From contig JACRDO010000163.1 in the NCBI GenBank assembly GCA_016212885.1, positions 1 to 51,653 of the forward strand: 51,653 bases of DNA, written 5' to 3'. The position numbers were made by a program, and so were the translations under genes. Below, piece after piece: positions 29,101 to 36,321 of this stretch (positions within the stretch are counted from its first letter, which is position 1; each line of letters starts with the position of its first letter). The DNA is from Elusimicrobiota bacterium (lineage in GTDB: Bacteria > Elusimicrobiota > Elusimicrobia > UBA1565). The notes below the pieces were generated by a model. It searched no databases. It was not told the origin of the DNA and worked only from the letters and a program-made list of their open reading frames with translations.

Positions 29101-32100
29101 CCCAGCCCTTGTCCTCGTCGGGCTGGAGGATGCCGTCGCAGTTGAGGTCCTCGGTCTTGGGCGCGTTTTGGATGATCCGGTTGTCGGCGCAGGTCAGGGT
29201 CATGCCGCCGGCGCCGTCCGCGTCCTCGCTGATGCCGCCGAGGTGGAAGTTGATCTCGTTTAAGGACTTCGAGCTCTGGTTGACCACGACCTCGAGCATC
29301 GTCTTCTGGGAGAAGTCGAGGCCCGTCGCAGAGAAGGGGTAGACGATGGAAACCTCTTTCGTGGAGGACTGGACGGTGAAGTTGTAGTTGAGGTTCAGTA
29401 TCTTCTGCGTCTCGTCGGGACCTACGGGCGCGTTGGTGTTGATGTCCCGGATCTTGACGTCGCCGGTGACCCACGTGAGCCCCCCGCCTCCCGGCTTCGA
29501 CGCCTCCCCCGCGGGGTTGGATGCGATCTGCCAGGAGGCGTCGATCATGGGCGCGTTGTCGTCCTGCTTGACGCCCTCCATGTTGTCGATGAGGGCCAGC
29601 TTGGAGAGGTTCGGATTCATATGGCTGCGCGCGAGCTCCCCGGCGAAGGTGCCCTGCAGGAAAGGCAGGAACTTCACGTTCTTGAGCTGCATGTCCGCCT
29701 CGTAGACGAGCAGGCTCTTGGCCAGCTCGGTCACGGTGGGCACTGTTGGGGGCTTCGAGCCGGTCTGGTAGAGCAGGGTGGAGCCGATCGAGAAGTGCTC
29801 GTTGAAGTCGTAGCCGATGCGGGTACCGAGCAGGCTCTCGGTCGCGGAGCCGACGAAGGGGGCCACCTCGTAGCTCACGTCGATGACCGAGCTCTCCTTG
29901 ATGCGGTCCTCGTTGAAGAAGGTGATGAACCCGGACTCGTAGTCCACGAAGTAGTCCGAGTTGCGGTTCAGCCGGACCCCGTCGATGAGGACCACCTCCG
30001 ACTGGAGGACCAGGTTCGGCTCCAGGTAGAAGGTCTTCATGCGGAAGCGGAGCTCCAGCTGGAAGAGGCGCTTGGTGATGGGGGTGGGCGAGTAGACTTC
30101 ATGGTCCGGCGTGGTGCTGCTGTAGACCTCCGCGAAGGGCTCCTCCAGCCGGAACACGCCGTTCTCGAAGTCCACGGTGATCGTGTCCGGATACTTCTGC
30201 ATCGGGTTCAGGCTGGGCCCGACCGGGTTGCGGTTGAGGTCCAGGACATTCAGGGCGAAGTTGCCCCGGCCGTCGTCGCGCATGATCTGGCTGCGGCCGA
30301 TGTTGTAGAAGGTCTTCAGCTCGCGATCATAGCCTGCCTGGCTCTCCGCCCGCGTGGAAATCTCGACATGGATGGTGACGGTGGAGTACGAGAGCGTGGA
30401 GAAATCCACGTTGTAAATAAGAGTGCTTTTTGTGATTTCGCTGGTTGCGGCGCCTGTGCTGATGAAGATTCCGAGTGGGAACGGGGTGGGGGAGATCGAG
30501 ACCGTTGTGGATGAAACATCACATGACGAAATATGGATACTCTCTTCAGATCCACCGATCGTGATGGCGGAGGTTACTGGAGCGGTCGCTGCATACAAAA
30601 GAGTGAAGACCTCGGGCGAACCTATGGCGGTTGAGATTTTGATTTCAGCAGTTGAAATTCCGATCGTTTGGAAAGTCCTGGTGGCGAGCGGAGTCGTGCC
30701 TGATGAGATTTTGAAGTTGTAGATCGTGGTGACCGGCGTCATGGGAAGGGCCGCGTCGGCGAAGGTCTTGATCAGCTTGTTGCGCCCCGTGCCTCCCGAC
30801 GTGCCGCTCGCGGTAGAGGTCTGCACCGAAATGGACGTGCCGCTCGCGTCCGTGAAGTCCACGGCCACCACGTCCTGCGCATCGAGGGAATTTCGGAAAG
30901 TCAGGATGCCTTTTGCGTAGTCCACCGTGTAGTCGGCGCCGGGGATCAACTGAGTGAAGGTGCCGGTGTAGGTAACGGTGCTGTAACTAAGGTCATCCAC
31001 CGTCAAGGTAACCTCTCCAACGTTCTGCTGGCCCGCGACCTTTCGGGAGAGGTACACCTTCTCGCTGCCGGCCTTAATCGGCAGGCGGGCGAGATTGTCG
31101 AAGCTGATATCGTAGTACTGGCGGCGGATATAGGAGGTGTCCAGTATGTCCATGTTGGTGAGCTGGGTGTTGCCCCTGAACTGCTTGGTCTTCGTCGTCC
31201 CCTTGGTGCGGCTGCCGATGAAGATGGCCGAGAGCTTCTTGTACTTGAGCTGGATGCGGATGCCGAAGAGCTGCTTGTTGTAGCTGACGAACTCGGTCGC
31301 CGGAAGGGAGAGGTCGATGTCGCCGAAGGAGGCGTTCTGGACCACCTCGTTGGGGTCTCCGGTGTAGACAACGGAGATGTCCTGCTTGTTCGCCTTGGTG
31401 TCGTCGTAGTCGACGTTCACCGTGATCTTCGGGCCGACCTTGCCCTGCATGCGCAGCTGCAGCTGCTGCTGGATGTCGATGAGGTTCGTGGATTTCGGGC
31501 GCTTGGAGATGCTCTGGTCGCCCAGGTAGCGCTTCTCGGTGAAGGAGAACCCGATGACCTTGCGGCCGGTGATGGAGAGGCTGGTGCCGTAGGTCGGCAG
31601 CTCGATCTCCGGGCGGGGCGGCGCGGGAGCCGCGCTCGAGCCGGCCAGTTCGTAGGGGGATGGGGGCGGAAGGGTCGGCAGCTCGATCTCCTCGCGCGGG
31701 AGCACTCCGTATTCGACGTCCTCGCGCATCTTGTCCCAGCGCGAGGGGTCGAACTTGAAGGGCTCGAAGGTTTTCAGGAACTCGGCGAAGTCCTTCGGCG
31801 CCGCGCAGGAGGGCGCGGTCTCGAATATGCGCGCGGGGTCCTTTCGTTCGAGGAGAAGGAAGGGGCCGGCGGAGCGGAACATCTCCGGAAGAGCCTCCGG
31901 GGGCCGGGCCGCAGGCTGTTCGGCCGGCGCCGCGGCTTCTTTTTCCGGCTGAAGCGCTGGGGCGGGCCGCTCGGGGGCTTGAGAGGCGAAATCCGGGTCG
32001 TAGGGGAAGGAAAATTGGGCTTGCGCGTCGGCGCACGCCAGCGCGCCCGATAGGACGGAGAGGGCCAGAAAGGCCGGCAGCTTCCGAGAGGATGTTCCGG

Positions 32101-32104
32101 TCAA
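26123..32104 (-). CDS. Giant SprA-like outer-membrane protein
   Basis: About 1993 residues from TTG 32104 (MTGTSSRKLPAFLALSVLSGALACADAQAQ region: a good signal peptide). The ATG at 32218 lies upstream of a near-perfect promoter (32182-32210) and cannot be the start. The N-terminal half has the repeated SprA patterns: YGTSLSITGRKVIGFSFTEK, QQLQLRMQGKVGPKITVNVDYDD, VVYTGDPNEVVQNASFGDIDLSLP, NKQLFGIRIQLKYKKLSAIFIGSRTKG. The C-terminal two thirds are amphipathic strands ending in LTFQF, as expected of a very large beta barrel. SprA/Sov is the translocon of the type IX secretion system in Bacteroidota; homologues exist in other phyla. About residues 461-565 are Ser/Thr-rich with visibly lower GC than the rest. 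A role as secretion channel is inferred from homology only. Confidence 0.8.
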   Translation of the reverse strand: MTGTSSRKLPAFLALSVLSGALACADAQAQFSFPYDPDFASQAPERPAPALQPEKEAAAPAEQPAARPPEALPEMFRSAGPFLLLERKDPARIFETAPSCAAPKDFAEFLKTFEPFKFDPSRWDKMREDVEYGVLPREEIELPTLPPPSPYELAGSSAAPAPPRPEIELPTYGTSLSITGRKVIGFSFTEKRYLGDQSISKRPKSTNLIDIQQQLQLRMQGKVGPKITVNVDYDDTKANKQDISVVYTGDPNEVVQNASFGDIDLSLPATEFVSYNKQLFGIRIQLKYKKLSAIFIGSRTKGTTKTKQFRGNTQLTNMDILDTSYIRRQYYDISFDNLARLPIKAGSEKVYLSRKVAGQQNVGEVTLTVDDLSYSTVTYTGTFTQLIPGADYTVDYAKGILTFRNSLDAQDVVAVDFTDASGTSISVQTSTASGTSGGTGRNKLIKTFADAALPMTPVTTIYNFKISSGTTPLATRTFQTIGISTAEIKISTAIGSPEVFTLLYAATAPVTSAITIGGSEESIHISSCDVSSTTVSISPTPFPLGIFISTGAATSEITKSTLIYNVDFSTLSYSTVTIHVEISTRAESQAGYDRELKTFYNIGRSQIMRDDGRGNFALNVLDLNRNPVGPSLNPMQKYPDTITVDFENGVFRLEEPFAEVYSSTTPDHEVYSPTPITKRLFQLELRFRMKTFYLEPNLVLQSEVVLIDGVRLNRNSDYFVDYESGFITFFNEDRIKESSVIDVSYEVAPFVGSATESLLGTRIGYDFNEHFSIGSTLLYQTGSKPPTVPTVTELAKSLLVYEADMQLKNVKFLPFLQGTFAGELARSHMNPNLSKLALIDNMEGVKQDDNAPMIDASWQIASNPAGEASKPGGGGLTWVTGDVKIRDINTNAPVGPDETQKILNLNYNFTVQSSTKEVSIVYPFSATGLDFSQKTMLEVVVNQSSKSLNEINFHLGGISEDADGAGGMTLTCADNRIIQNAPKTEDLNCDGILQPDEDKGWAYAPAGKTDATYGAGNGRIDSEDLNRNGRLDPADLSGGDFGYAALGDGKKLYDVTSGSTRTALDFAGWHTFQIPISIARADVKWNAIKQLRITVHQGAGGASSGFLQFARIAAIGNTWQRGQAGDPATGAVGGGTVTVKSVNNADDPGYLPIYRAGGDAEAIFYDLYGSADEIKRQSNSSNIAEGALELRFSNLPAGATVYTKRTFSRALDISQHRSFTFLLYGNAQGTDISPTPTNVDKTFFLRAGSDKDYFEIQVPLAFTGWQKIVAEQADINNDQIPDIWRVGQGPGATVVVSTGRPNLQQIAVLTAGVYSSGATTTAGALWLDEIHLADPIKQTGQAQKLQADFTIPGWGTLGAKHRFVDRRYQTPTTVVSNQDNRQENAYLNLDRLSFLPMHFTLARTITVTPNTNAVGDRSNLVSLMQQGKVTTYNGTANGAFSYGAWPRLSLSHTRDRKDYQELTRLDDRKTYAGSLDYTPPAKRWLPQSIGLTASRAKNSVSFESQFARSFPGNYDTDEFTNAYGARLNFTPWAGSSFNPNYAISTVKEDRRDFSSGPEIRDSYMKSMNQTAGLTANFPLLRWFNPSVNYSLTTTENYILQPTRIVNNTLAVISYTTYTLTGSTDTFGIGAFKTVNRQASGGINLTLAASEIIPKSKLLRSASLSNSYQLQDGDVYNNVEGGLNTRGAFWIRTPLRARSPAAQRANLTLRDTFNSSQRWSPLEAYDITGRKAAFKTFAVTNNYTQSIQRSEVTGTLSKTVSTTLPDLIASLSQIERLLYADRWMRNGQINLKYSAHRTENVGQSLDTDGAVGTDLRALIRERYDAAVSFNHRTSAKRDLRIDQIVQTTDHKDATIQSTFDLRTFRFTPKLDYQQDITALGTGVQTQNTTVLTPSLLVRTDIALPKGLRIPFSEKTLAFTNRVIWTTTLSLAMRQSPVTLTDNSKLFNLNTSADYEIAKNLRMTLNGAVSRFWHKYLKEEEYISYLFGTMLTFQF

Positions 32105-32181
32105 TGGATTTCGCGGCTCACCCCCTCGGCGCGGGGGCCTGCGCAGCGGCGCGATAGAACGCGCGCAAGCGGACGCGACGT

Positions 32182-32210
32182 TAAGTATAACGGGCGTATC
32201 CCGAACTGTC
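32182..32210 (-). promoter_or_regulatory. Near-consensus sigma-70 promoter of the SprA-like gene
   Basis: On the minus strand TTGACA (32205-32210) and TATACT (32182-32187) are separated by exactly 17 bp. Transcription should start near 32175, which places the TTG start (32104) about 70 nt downstream and excludes the ATG at 32218. This is the strongest promoter in the window by eye. Confidence 0.85.
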
Positions 32211-32219
32211 AAGGACAAG

Positions 32220-32453
32220 CTTTTGCCCCGGCGCGAGGGCGGCGCGCAAGACGTCCTCCTCTCGCGCAGTCCTCGCGACGCTCAGGCCCGGCGCGAGGGC
32301 GTCCCCATGACTTTAACAGGGCTGCGTCGCAACGTCAATATCGCGACTGTTAAGAAACCGACATCCCGCTCGCCTAATAGGACTTTAACAGGGTTTGGGG
32401 CAGGCGTCAATTCACAGCCGCGCGAGCGGCCGCATCACGGCTGTTACAGGGGG
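32220..32453. other. Gene-free region with short direct repeats
   Basis: No credible gene. It contains CCCGGCGCGAGGGCG twice (about 32227 and 32287) and GACTTTAACAGGG twice (32309-32321 and 32381-32393). It separates the SprA-like promoter from the end of the Ig-like membrane protein gene. Function unknown. Confidence 0.5.
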
Positions 32454-32915
32454 CTAATCCGGATCCGAATTCGAGCCCAGGGCGATCAGGGTGTAGGAAT
32501 ACTGCCCCGGCTCGGGCGGCAGGATGGTGATGGATTTCTCTTCGCCGGGGTCAGCTGTGAGGCCCTTGTCGTCCTTGATCAGGACCTTCTTCGCGTTGGC
32601 GACTTCCCATTTCAGGGTGATGGCTTCTCCCGCCGGGACCGTGGTCCTGTCCGTGCTGAAGTGGAGGATGACCGGCGCCGGGGGCCCTGAGGTAGGGTTC
32701 TTCGCGGTCCATTGCCAGGCGAAAACGACAACGGCGAGGCCGGCGAGGGCCAAGGCCGCCTGGGGGGCCCAGGAGGGCTGCAGCGCCAGGGGGCGCGAGA
32801 GGATCCTGCGCATCGTCTTCTCGGCCAGAAAAGGGGGCGCCGCATGGGGGGCCGTCCGGCGCAGGACGAGCCTCATGGCCTTCATGAAGGCGCGGTATCC
32901 GTGCAGATTCTTCAT
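32454..32915 (-). CDS. Small membrane protein with extracytoplasmic Ig-like domain
   Basis: A 153-residue protein with a basic N-terminal cytoplasmic part (MKNLHGYRAFMKAMRLVLRR), one membrane helix (about 48-68, AALALAGLAVVVFAW) and an extracytoplasmic Ig/PKD-like beta domain (VILHFSTDRTTVPAGEAITLKWEVANAKKVLIKD). The topology and position immediately after an ECF sigma gene resemble an anti-sigma factor, but the ZAS zinc-binding motif (H-x3-C-x2-C) is absent, so this is only a possibility. It has its own ECF-type promoter (32931-32959) overlapping the end of the sigma gene. Confidence 0.6.
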   Translation of the reverse strand: MKNLHGYRAFMKAMRLVLRRTAPHAAPPFLAEKTMRRILSRPLALQPSWAPQAALALAGLAVVVFAWQWTAKNPTSGPPAPVILHFSTDRTTVPAGEAITLKWEVANAKKVLIKDDKGLTADPGEEKSITILPPEPGQYSYTLIALGSNSDPD

Positions 32916-32930
32916 AGTCCGTCCCTATTA

Positions 32931-32959
32931 GATATACGCGCGGGCGCGCCCAAAGTTAC
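32931..32959 (-). promoter_or_regulatory. Putative ECF-sigma promoter (GTAACTTT-N14-GTATATC)
   Basis: On the minus strand GTAACTTT (32952-32959), 14 nt, GTATATC (32931-32937). The same pair of blocks with the same 14-nt spacing occurs at 34729-34757 in front of the Hint gene (GTAACCTT-N14-GTATATC). AAC in the -35 block is typical of ECF promoters. The neighbouring sigma factor is the obvious candidate to read them. Confidence 0.6.
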
Positions 32960-33552
32960 AGGCCCCCCAACGATTTTCCGAACCGCTTCCAAAGGAGCAG
33001 CTTCGCCCGATGCAGCCTCACCTTGACGCTGGCCATGGACAAGCGCAGCACGCGCGCGATCTCGTCGTAGCGCATCTGCTTGAGATAGCGCAGCACGAAG
33101 GGCGCCTTGAGCGTGTCGGGCAGGCACGCCACCAGGCTGTGGGCCAGGCGTTCGGCCTCCTCCCGCTCCAGGCCCGCATCGACGAGCGCCTCCCGCGACG
33201 GGAATTCCCTCGTCCGCTCCTCCCCCTCGTCGGAAACGGGCCAGTCCAAAGAGAAGAATCGGAGGACCTTCTTCTTCCGGAACCGGCTCCGGCAGAGGTT
33301 GAGCGCGATGGTGTAGAGCCAATTGGACAGCTTGTGGCCTTCCTTGTAGCGGGCGAGGTGCTGGTAGAGCTTCAAGAAGGCTTCCTGGGTGATGTCCTCC
33401 GCGTCCTGCCGGCTGCCCGTCATGCGCAGGCAGAGGTCAAAGATGTCGTTCTGGTATTTCTCGATGATCCTGCGGAAAGCCTCGGGACGCTCTTTGCGGG
33501 CGTCCTCTATGAGGCCCGCGTCCTCCCGGGTGCTTTCCTTGTCGGAAGTCAT
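32956..33552 (-). CDS. ECF (RpoE-like) sigma factor
   Basis: A 198-residue group 4 sigma factor. Region 2 (about 25-95): FRRIIEKYQNDIFDLCLRMTGSRQDAEDITQEAFLKLYQHLARY, then NWLYTIALNLCRSRFRKKK; region 4 (about 135-195): LPDTLKAPFVLRYLKQMRYDEIARVLRLSMASVKVRLHRAKLLLWKRF with a clear helix-turn-helix. It directs RNA polymerase to a small regulon, probably including the next gene and the Hint gene. The gene ends inside the downstream promoter. Upstream of its ATG lies an inverted repeat shared with another locus (33565-33596). Confidence 0.9.
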   Translation of the reverse strand: MTSDKESTREDAGLIEDARKERPEAFRRIIEKYQNDIFDLCLRMTGSRQDAEDITQEAFLKLYQHLARYKEGHKLSNWLYTIALNLCRSRFRKKKVLRFFSLDWPVSDEGEERTREFPSREALVDAGLEREEAERLAHSLVACLPDTLKAPFVLRYLKQMRYDEIARVLRLSMASVKVRLHRAKLLLWKRFGKSLGGL

Positions 33553-33564
33553 GGGGCGCTACGC

Positions 33565-33596
33565 GTACCAAACATCCAAAATCCGCAGGTTTGGAC
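33565..33596. promoter_or_regulatory. Inverted repeat ahead of the sigma factor gene
   Basis: GTACCAAAC (33565-33573), 15 nt, GTTTGGAC (33589-33596): an imperfect inverted repeat just upstream of the sigma factor ATG (33552). A matching element with perfect arms and the same 15-nt spacer is at 41999-42031, upstream of the kinase gene ending at 40262. TACAAT-like sequence lies beside it (about 33599-33604 on the minus strand). It looks like a shared operator. Confidence 0.55.
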
Positions 33597-33619
33597 GTAT
33601 TGTACCACAAGAGAAAAGG

Positions 33620-33649
33620 AAAGGCGGGGATCTCGCGGCCCCCGCCTTT
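33620..33649 (-). terminator. Rho-independent terminator after the Hint gene
   Basis: AAAGGCGGGG and CCCCGCCTTT (33620-33629 and 33640-33649) form a 10-bp perfect stem with a 10-nt loop. In the minus direction it is followed by CCTTTTCTCTTG, a pyrimidine-rich tract. It lies 20 nt past the stop of the Hint gene. Confidence 0.75.
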
Positions 33650-33668
33650 CGGAGCTCAAGGGATCGTC

Positions 33669-34703
33669 CTACCTCGCCTTCTTGGCCGCTTTCGCCGGAG
33701 GAACCAGGTACAGCTGGTGCCCCTTGGCGACGCGGAGAGCGCCGTTGATCAAGATCGTCTTGGCCGCGCTCTGCTTGCCGGTCTGGCGGACCGCGCTGAT
33801 CGCGTAGCGCTTCTGCTTCGGATCGAAGGACAGGACCCTCTCGCCCGCCTTGATCTGCTCGATCGCCAGCTCGCGGCCGTCGGCCATCGCGACCTTCATC
33901 CCCGCGGCCAGGCCGTGGTCCTTGTGATCCTTCAACTCGTTCTGGTTGTGGACCAGGTAGTTCTCGGCGAAGAAGTCGTGCGGCTCGTCCGTGATGAGGT
34001 TGTAGACGTCCACCGCCTGATCGATCTCCGCCAGGGAGCTGATCGTCACCCGCTCGCCGTTCGCGTTGAGCAGCTCATCGCCGAGCTTCATGTCGTTGGA
34101 AAGGGACCACTGCCCGTTGACCATGAGGATGTGCCCGGGGGTGATCTTGAGGGCGTCGTTGACGATGTAGTGCGTCTCGCTCCGGTTCTTGGTCGTCTTG
34201 ACGACCGCGGCGCCGACGTACTTCCCCTTTTCCGCATCGTAGGACATGACCTTGTCGCCCACCTGCACGTCCTCGATGTTCTTGTAGCCGCCCTCCGCCA
34301 TGAGGATCTTCGTCCCCTTCAGGAAGCAGTGCATGCCCACCGTGCAGGACAGGGTCTTGGACATGCCCTCGCTGGTGTGGAAGGCGGCGTAGAAGGTCCG
34401 GTCGCAGCCGCTGCAGATGCCCGGATTCCACTGCTGGGCGCCGTCGGAGGTCCTGGTCCCGAGGCCGTCGATGACGACGCGGGACGCGGTGCCGAGGGAC
34501 CAGCTCATGGTCACGTAGCCGTAGGGGCTGGCGCAGCGGAGGTTCGAGGGGCCGCACGAGAAGGTCATGTTCTGCGGCGGCGGCGGCTGCTGCACGGAGA
34601 CCTTCAAGGTCTTCTTCGTGGATTGCGACTGCGCGATATGGACGCAGAGCCCTGCCAGGCATGCCGCGGCCCCGAGCAGGCCCCATATGTGTAATTTCTT
34701 CAT
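33669..34703 (-). CDS. Secreted Hint-domain (intein/hedgehog-type) protein
   Basis: A 344-residue exported protein with signal peptide (MKKLHIWGLLGAAACLAGLCVHIAQSQS), a Cys-rich beta domain (about 45-122) and a Hint self-processing domain from Cys126 (MHCFLKGTKILMAEGGYKNIEDVQVGDKV) through ITPGHILMVNG (block B His) to FFAENYLVHNQ (about 253-263). A second, partial Hint-like repeat follows (MKVAMADGRELAIEQIKAGERVLSFD, then LRVAKGHQLYLV), in which the Cys is replaced by Met. Hint domains cleave at their N-terminal Cys and can join or release the flanks; here that would release the N-terminal domain. It has an ECF-type promoter and a good Shine-Dalgarno (AAGGAG, 8 nt before ATG), in contrast to the leaderless genes. 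Confidence 0.8.
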   Translation of the reverse strand: MKKLHIWGLLGAAACLAGLCVHIAQSQSTKKTLKVSVQQPPPPQNMTFSCGPSNLRCASPYGYVTMSWSLGTASRVVIDGLGTRTSDGAQQWNPGICSGCDRTFYAAFHTSEGMSKTLSCTVGMHCFLKGTKILMAEGGYKNIEDVQVGDKVMSYDAEKGKYVGAAVVKTTKNRSETHYIVNDALKITPGHILMVNGQWSLSNDMKLGDELLNANGERVTISSLAEIDQAVDVYNLITDEPHDFFAENYLVHNQNELKDHKDHGLAAGMKVAMADGRELAIEQIKAGERVLSFDPKQKRYAISAVRQTGKQSAAKTILINGALRVAKGHQLYLVPPAKAAKKAR

Positions 34704-34728
34704 AGCCGTTTCTCCTTGCTCCCTACTT

Positions 34729-34757
34729 GATATACGCTCGGCGGGGCGGAAGGTTAC
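34729..34757 (-). promoter_or_regulatory. Putative ECF-sigma promoter of the Hint gene
   Basis: On the minus strand GTAACCTT (34750-34757), a 14-nt GC-rich spacer and GTATATC (34729-34735), matching the element at 32931-32959 in both blocks, spacing and the following AGGGA. The TSS would lie about 20 nt upstream of the Hint ATG. Confidence 0.6.
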
Positions 34758-34772
34758 GCCGGAGGGCCGGGA

Positions 34773-35210
34773 TTATTGCCAAAGCGGGGGGTTGGTGCAG
34801 GTGGGGGGGCCGCAGTCGCTCGCGTCCGGACAGAGCTTGATCTGGATCTTGCACGGCGGGACCGCCACGTCGGCGCATACGGTGAACGTATAGCGCCGAG
34901 TGACGGGCCCGGTCGCCGGATCCGGGTACTTGATGATCCAGTTGTCGTTGAGGCACGTGCTGATGTCCGGACTGGCGCAGGGAGTTGGTCCAGTCGCGAA
35001 GGAACTGGCGGGACCGGTGGTCCGGGAGAGGCAGGAGACGACCTTGGCCTGCAGGGCGGACAGGATGGCCCTGTTCTCATCGCTCTCGGTGATGGACTTG
35101 GCCGTCATGGCGCGCGAGAGCGTCCATTGGAGCAGCATGACCGAGATCCAGGCCAGGGTGAAGAGCATGATCAGGACATGGAGCAGGACCACGCCGCGCG
35201 CGTTCCTCAT
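34773..35210 (-). CDS. PilX-like pilus assembly / pseudopilin-cluster protein
   Basis: A 145-residue protein with an N-terminal hydrophobic helix (GVVLLHVLIMLFTLAWISVMLLQWTLSRAM) preceded by a short basic leader, the arrangement of PilX/GspK-like minor components, and a C-terminal half with several Cys (PTCTNPPLWQ end). It overlaps the preceding pilin-like gene by 4 nt (ATGA), so translation is coupled. It probably sits in the inner membrane with the C-terminal domain in the periplasm or in a pilus tip. I see no classic prepilin-peptidase site (GF-x4-E). Confidence 0.65.
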   Translation of the reverse strand: MRNARGVVLLHVLIMLFTLAWISVMLLQWTLSRAMTAKSITESDENRAILSALQAKVVSCLSRTTGPASSFATGPTPCASPDISTCLNDNWIIKYPDPATGPVTRRYTFTVCADVAVPPCKIQIKLCPDASDCGPPTCTNPPLWQ

Positions 35211-35854
35211 TGGGTCGCCAAGGGAAGGCTTACGCCGGTGTTCACGTCGGCGTAGACCGGCACGGCCGACATCTTCGACGCGTCCTTGGTGGGGTCGAAG
35301 TAGACCCGGACCTTCACCTCGATGTAGTTGTTCCTGGTCCGGTTGAAGAAAGATGTCCCGGGGATGTTGACGGCTTGGAAGCGGCTCGTGGGGCCCCCGG
35401 CCAGCGTCGCCGTGAAGGTGTTGGGCAGAGGGTTCGGGGTGCCGCAGGCGACGGCTGGGACGTCGCCTTTGCCCCAATAAGCATACATCACCGGGGGCGG
35501 GCCGGCGTTCACGCAGAAACGGAAGTGGCGCTTGTTCGCGTCCGGGCCCCAGACCTTGGTGTTGTCCGCCGGGTCCACGTTCTTGTAGCCGTACAGCTCG
35601 TTGCTCCCAACGCCCACGACCGGGGAGACGATGGTGGTCGCCTCGGAGAGCTCCCCCAGGATCTTCTTGCGCGTGAGATCGGCCTGGCCCTGGACCGTGA
35701 CCTCCTGGATGGCGAGGCCCTTCTGCCGCAGGAGGGTGCCCTCGAAGGCGGCCAGCCCGGCCATGATCACGGCCATGAGGGCCACCACAAGGATCAGCTC
35801 CATCAGGCTGAAGCCTTTCTCGCCCAGGGGAGGGCTCAACCGGGATCGTTCCAT
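35207..35854 (-). CDS. Type IV pilin-like / minor pseudopilin
   Basis: A 215-residue protein with the prepilin peptidase site KGFSLMELILVVALMAVIMAGLAAFEGTLL; cleavage after Gly and N-methylation of Phe are expected. The C-terminal globular domain has the size of PilW/GspJ minor pilins. ATG 35854 overlaps the end of the previous gene by 19 nt. It is the second of three consecutive pilin-like genes, so a type IV pilus or type II secretion tip complex is likely; the assembly ATPase and platform genes are not in the window. Confidence 0.8.
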   Translation of the reverse strand: MERSRLSPPLGEKGFSLMELILVVALMAVIMAGLAAFEGTLLRQKGLAIQEVTVQGQADLTRKKILGELSEATTIVSPVVGVGSNELYGYKNVDPADNTKVWGPDANKRHFRFCVNAGPPPVMYAYWGKGDVPAVACGTPNPLPNTFTATLAGGPTSRFQAVNIPGTSFFNRTRNNYIEVKVRVYFDPTKDASKMSAVPVYADVNTGVSLPLATQ

Positions 35855-36321
35855 GTCATCGTGATGTCCACCCGGCGGCGGCTCATGCCGTCCACCGTCT
35901 CCGGCGTGACGGTGTAGGTGATCCTGGCGCTCACCGGCGCATCGTAGAGGGTGGATGGGAGTATGGTAGAGACGTCGTGCCTGCAGTTCTCGGACAGGGC
36001 CCATTCGCCGCAAAGGTCCTTGGGGGTGCCGCCGACGTTGTAGCGCCATGCCCCGCCCGGGGCGCCGTCCGTGGTGATGTTGGGGTCCGGCGTCACGTAG
36101 CTCTTCAGGTCATCCATCAGCAGGCGGGAGTACAGCTGCATCTGGCTGCGGTACTTGTCCTTGCTCAATTTGAACTTGCTCATCAGGCAGACGGAAAACG
36201 AGGCGGTCACCCCTATCGCCAGCAGCAAGGCCGCGATGACGACCTCGACCAGGGTGAAGCCTTTACAGCCCCGGGTTCTTCGGGGGAGGTATGAATTCAA
36301 AGCCGTAGGTAAAATGCCCAC
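35836..36321 (-). CDS. Type IV pilin-like / PilV-type minor pilin
   Basis: A 161-residue protein with the cleavage site CKGFTLVEVVIAALLLAIGVTASFSVCLMSK, characteristic of PilV/GspI-like minor pilins. The start is GTG 36321 (leader of about 20 residues) or an internal TTG at 36300 giving 13; both overlap the preceding gene. The C-terminal domain has two Cys that may form a disulfide. The order of the cluster (PilV-, PilW-, PilX-like) matches minor-pilin operons. Confidence 0.8.
   Translation of the reverse strand: MGILPTALNSYLPRRTRGCKGFTLVEVVIAALLLAIGVTASFSVCLMSKFKLSKDKYRSQMQLYSRLLMDDLKSYVTPDPNITTDGAPGGAWRYNVGGTPKDLCGEWALSENCRHDVSTILPSTLYDAPVSARITYTVTPETVDGMSRRRVDITMTWNDPG

Noticed and set aside
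26115..29474. A 1119-codon open frame on the minus strand
   Set aside because: It lies inside the SprA-like gene in another frame, is low-complexity (R, H, P, G rich) and has no domain; a GC-rich shadow.
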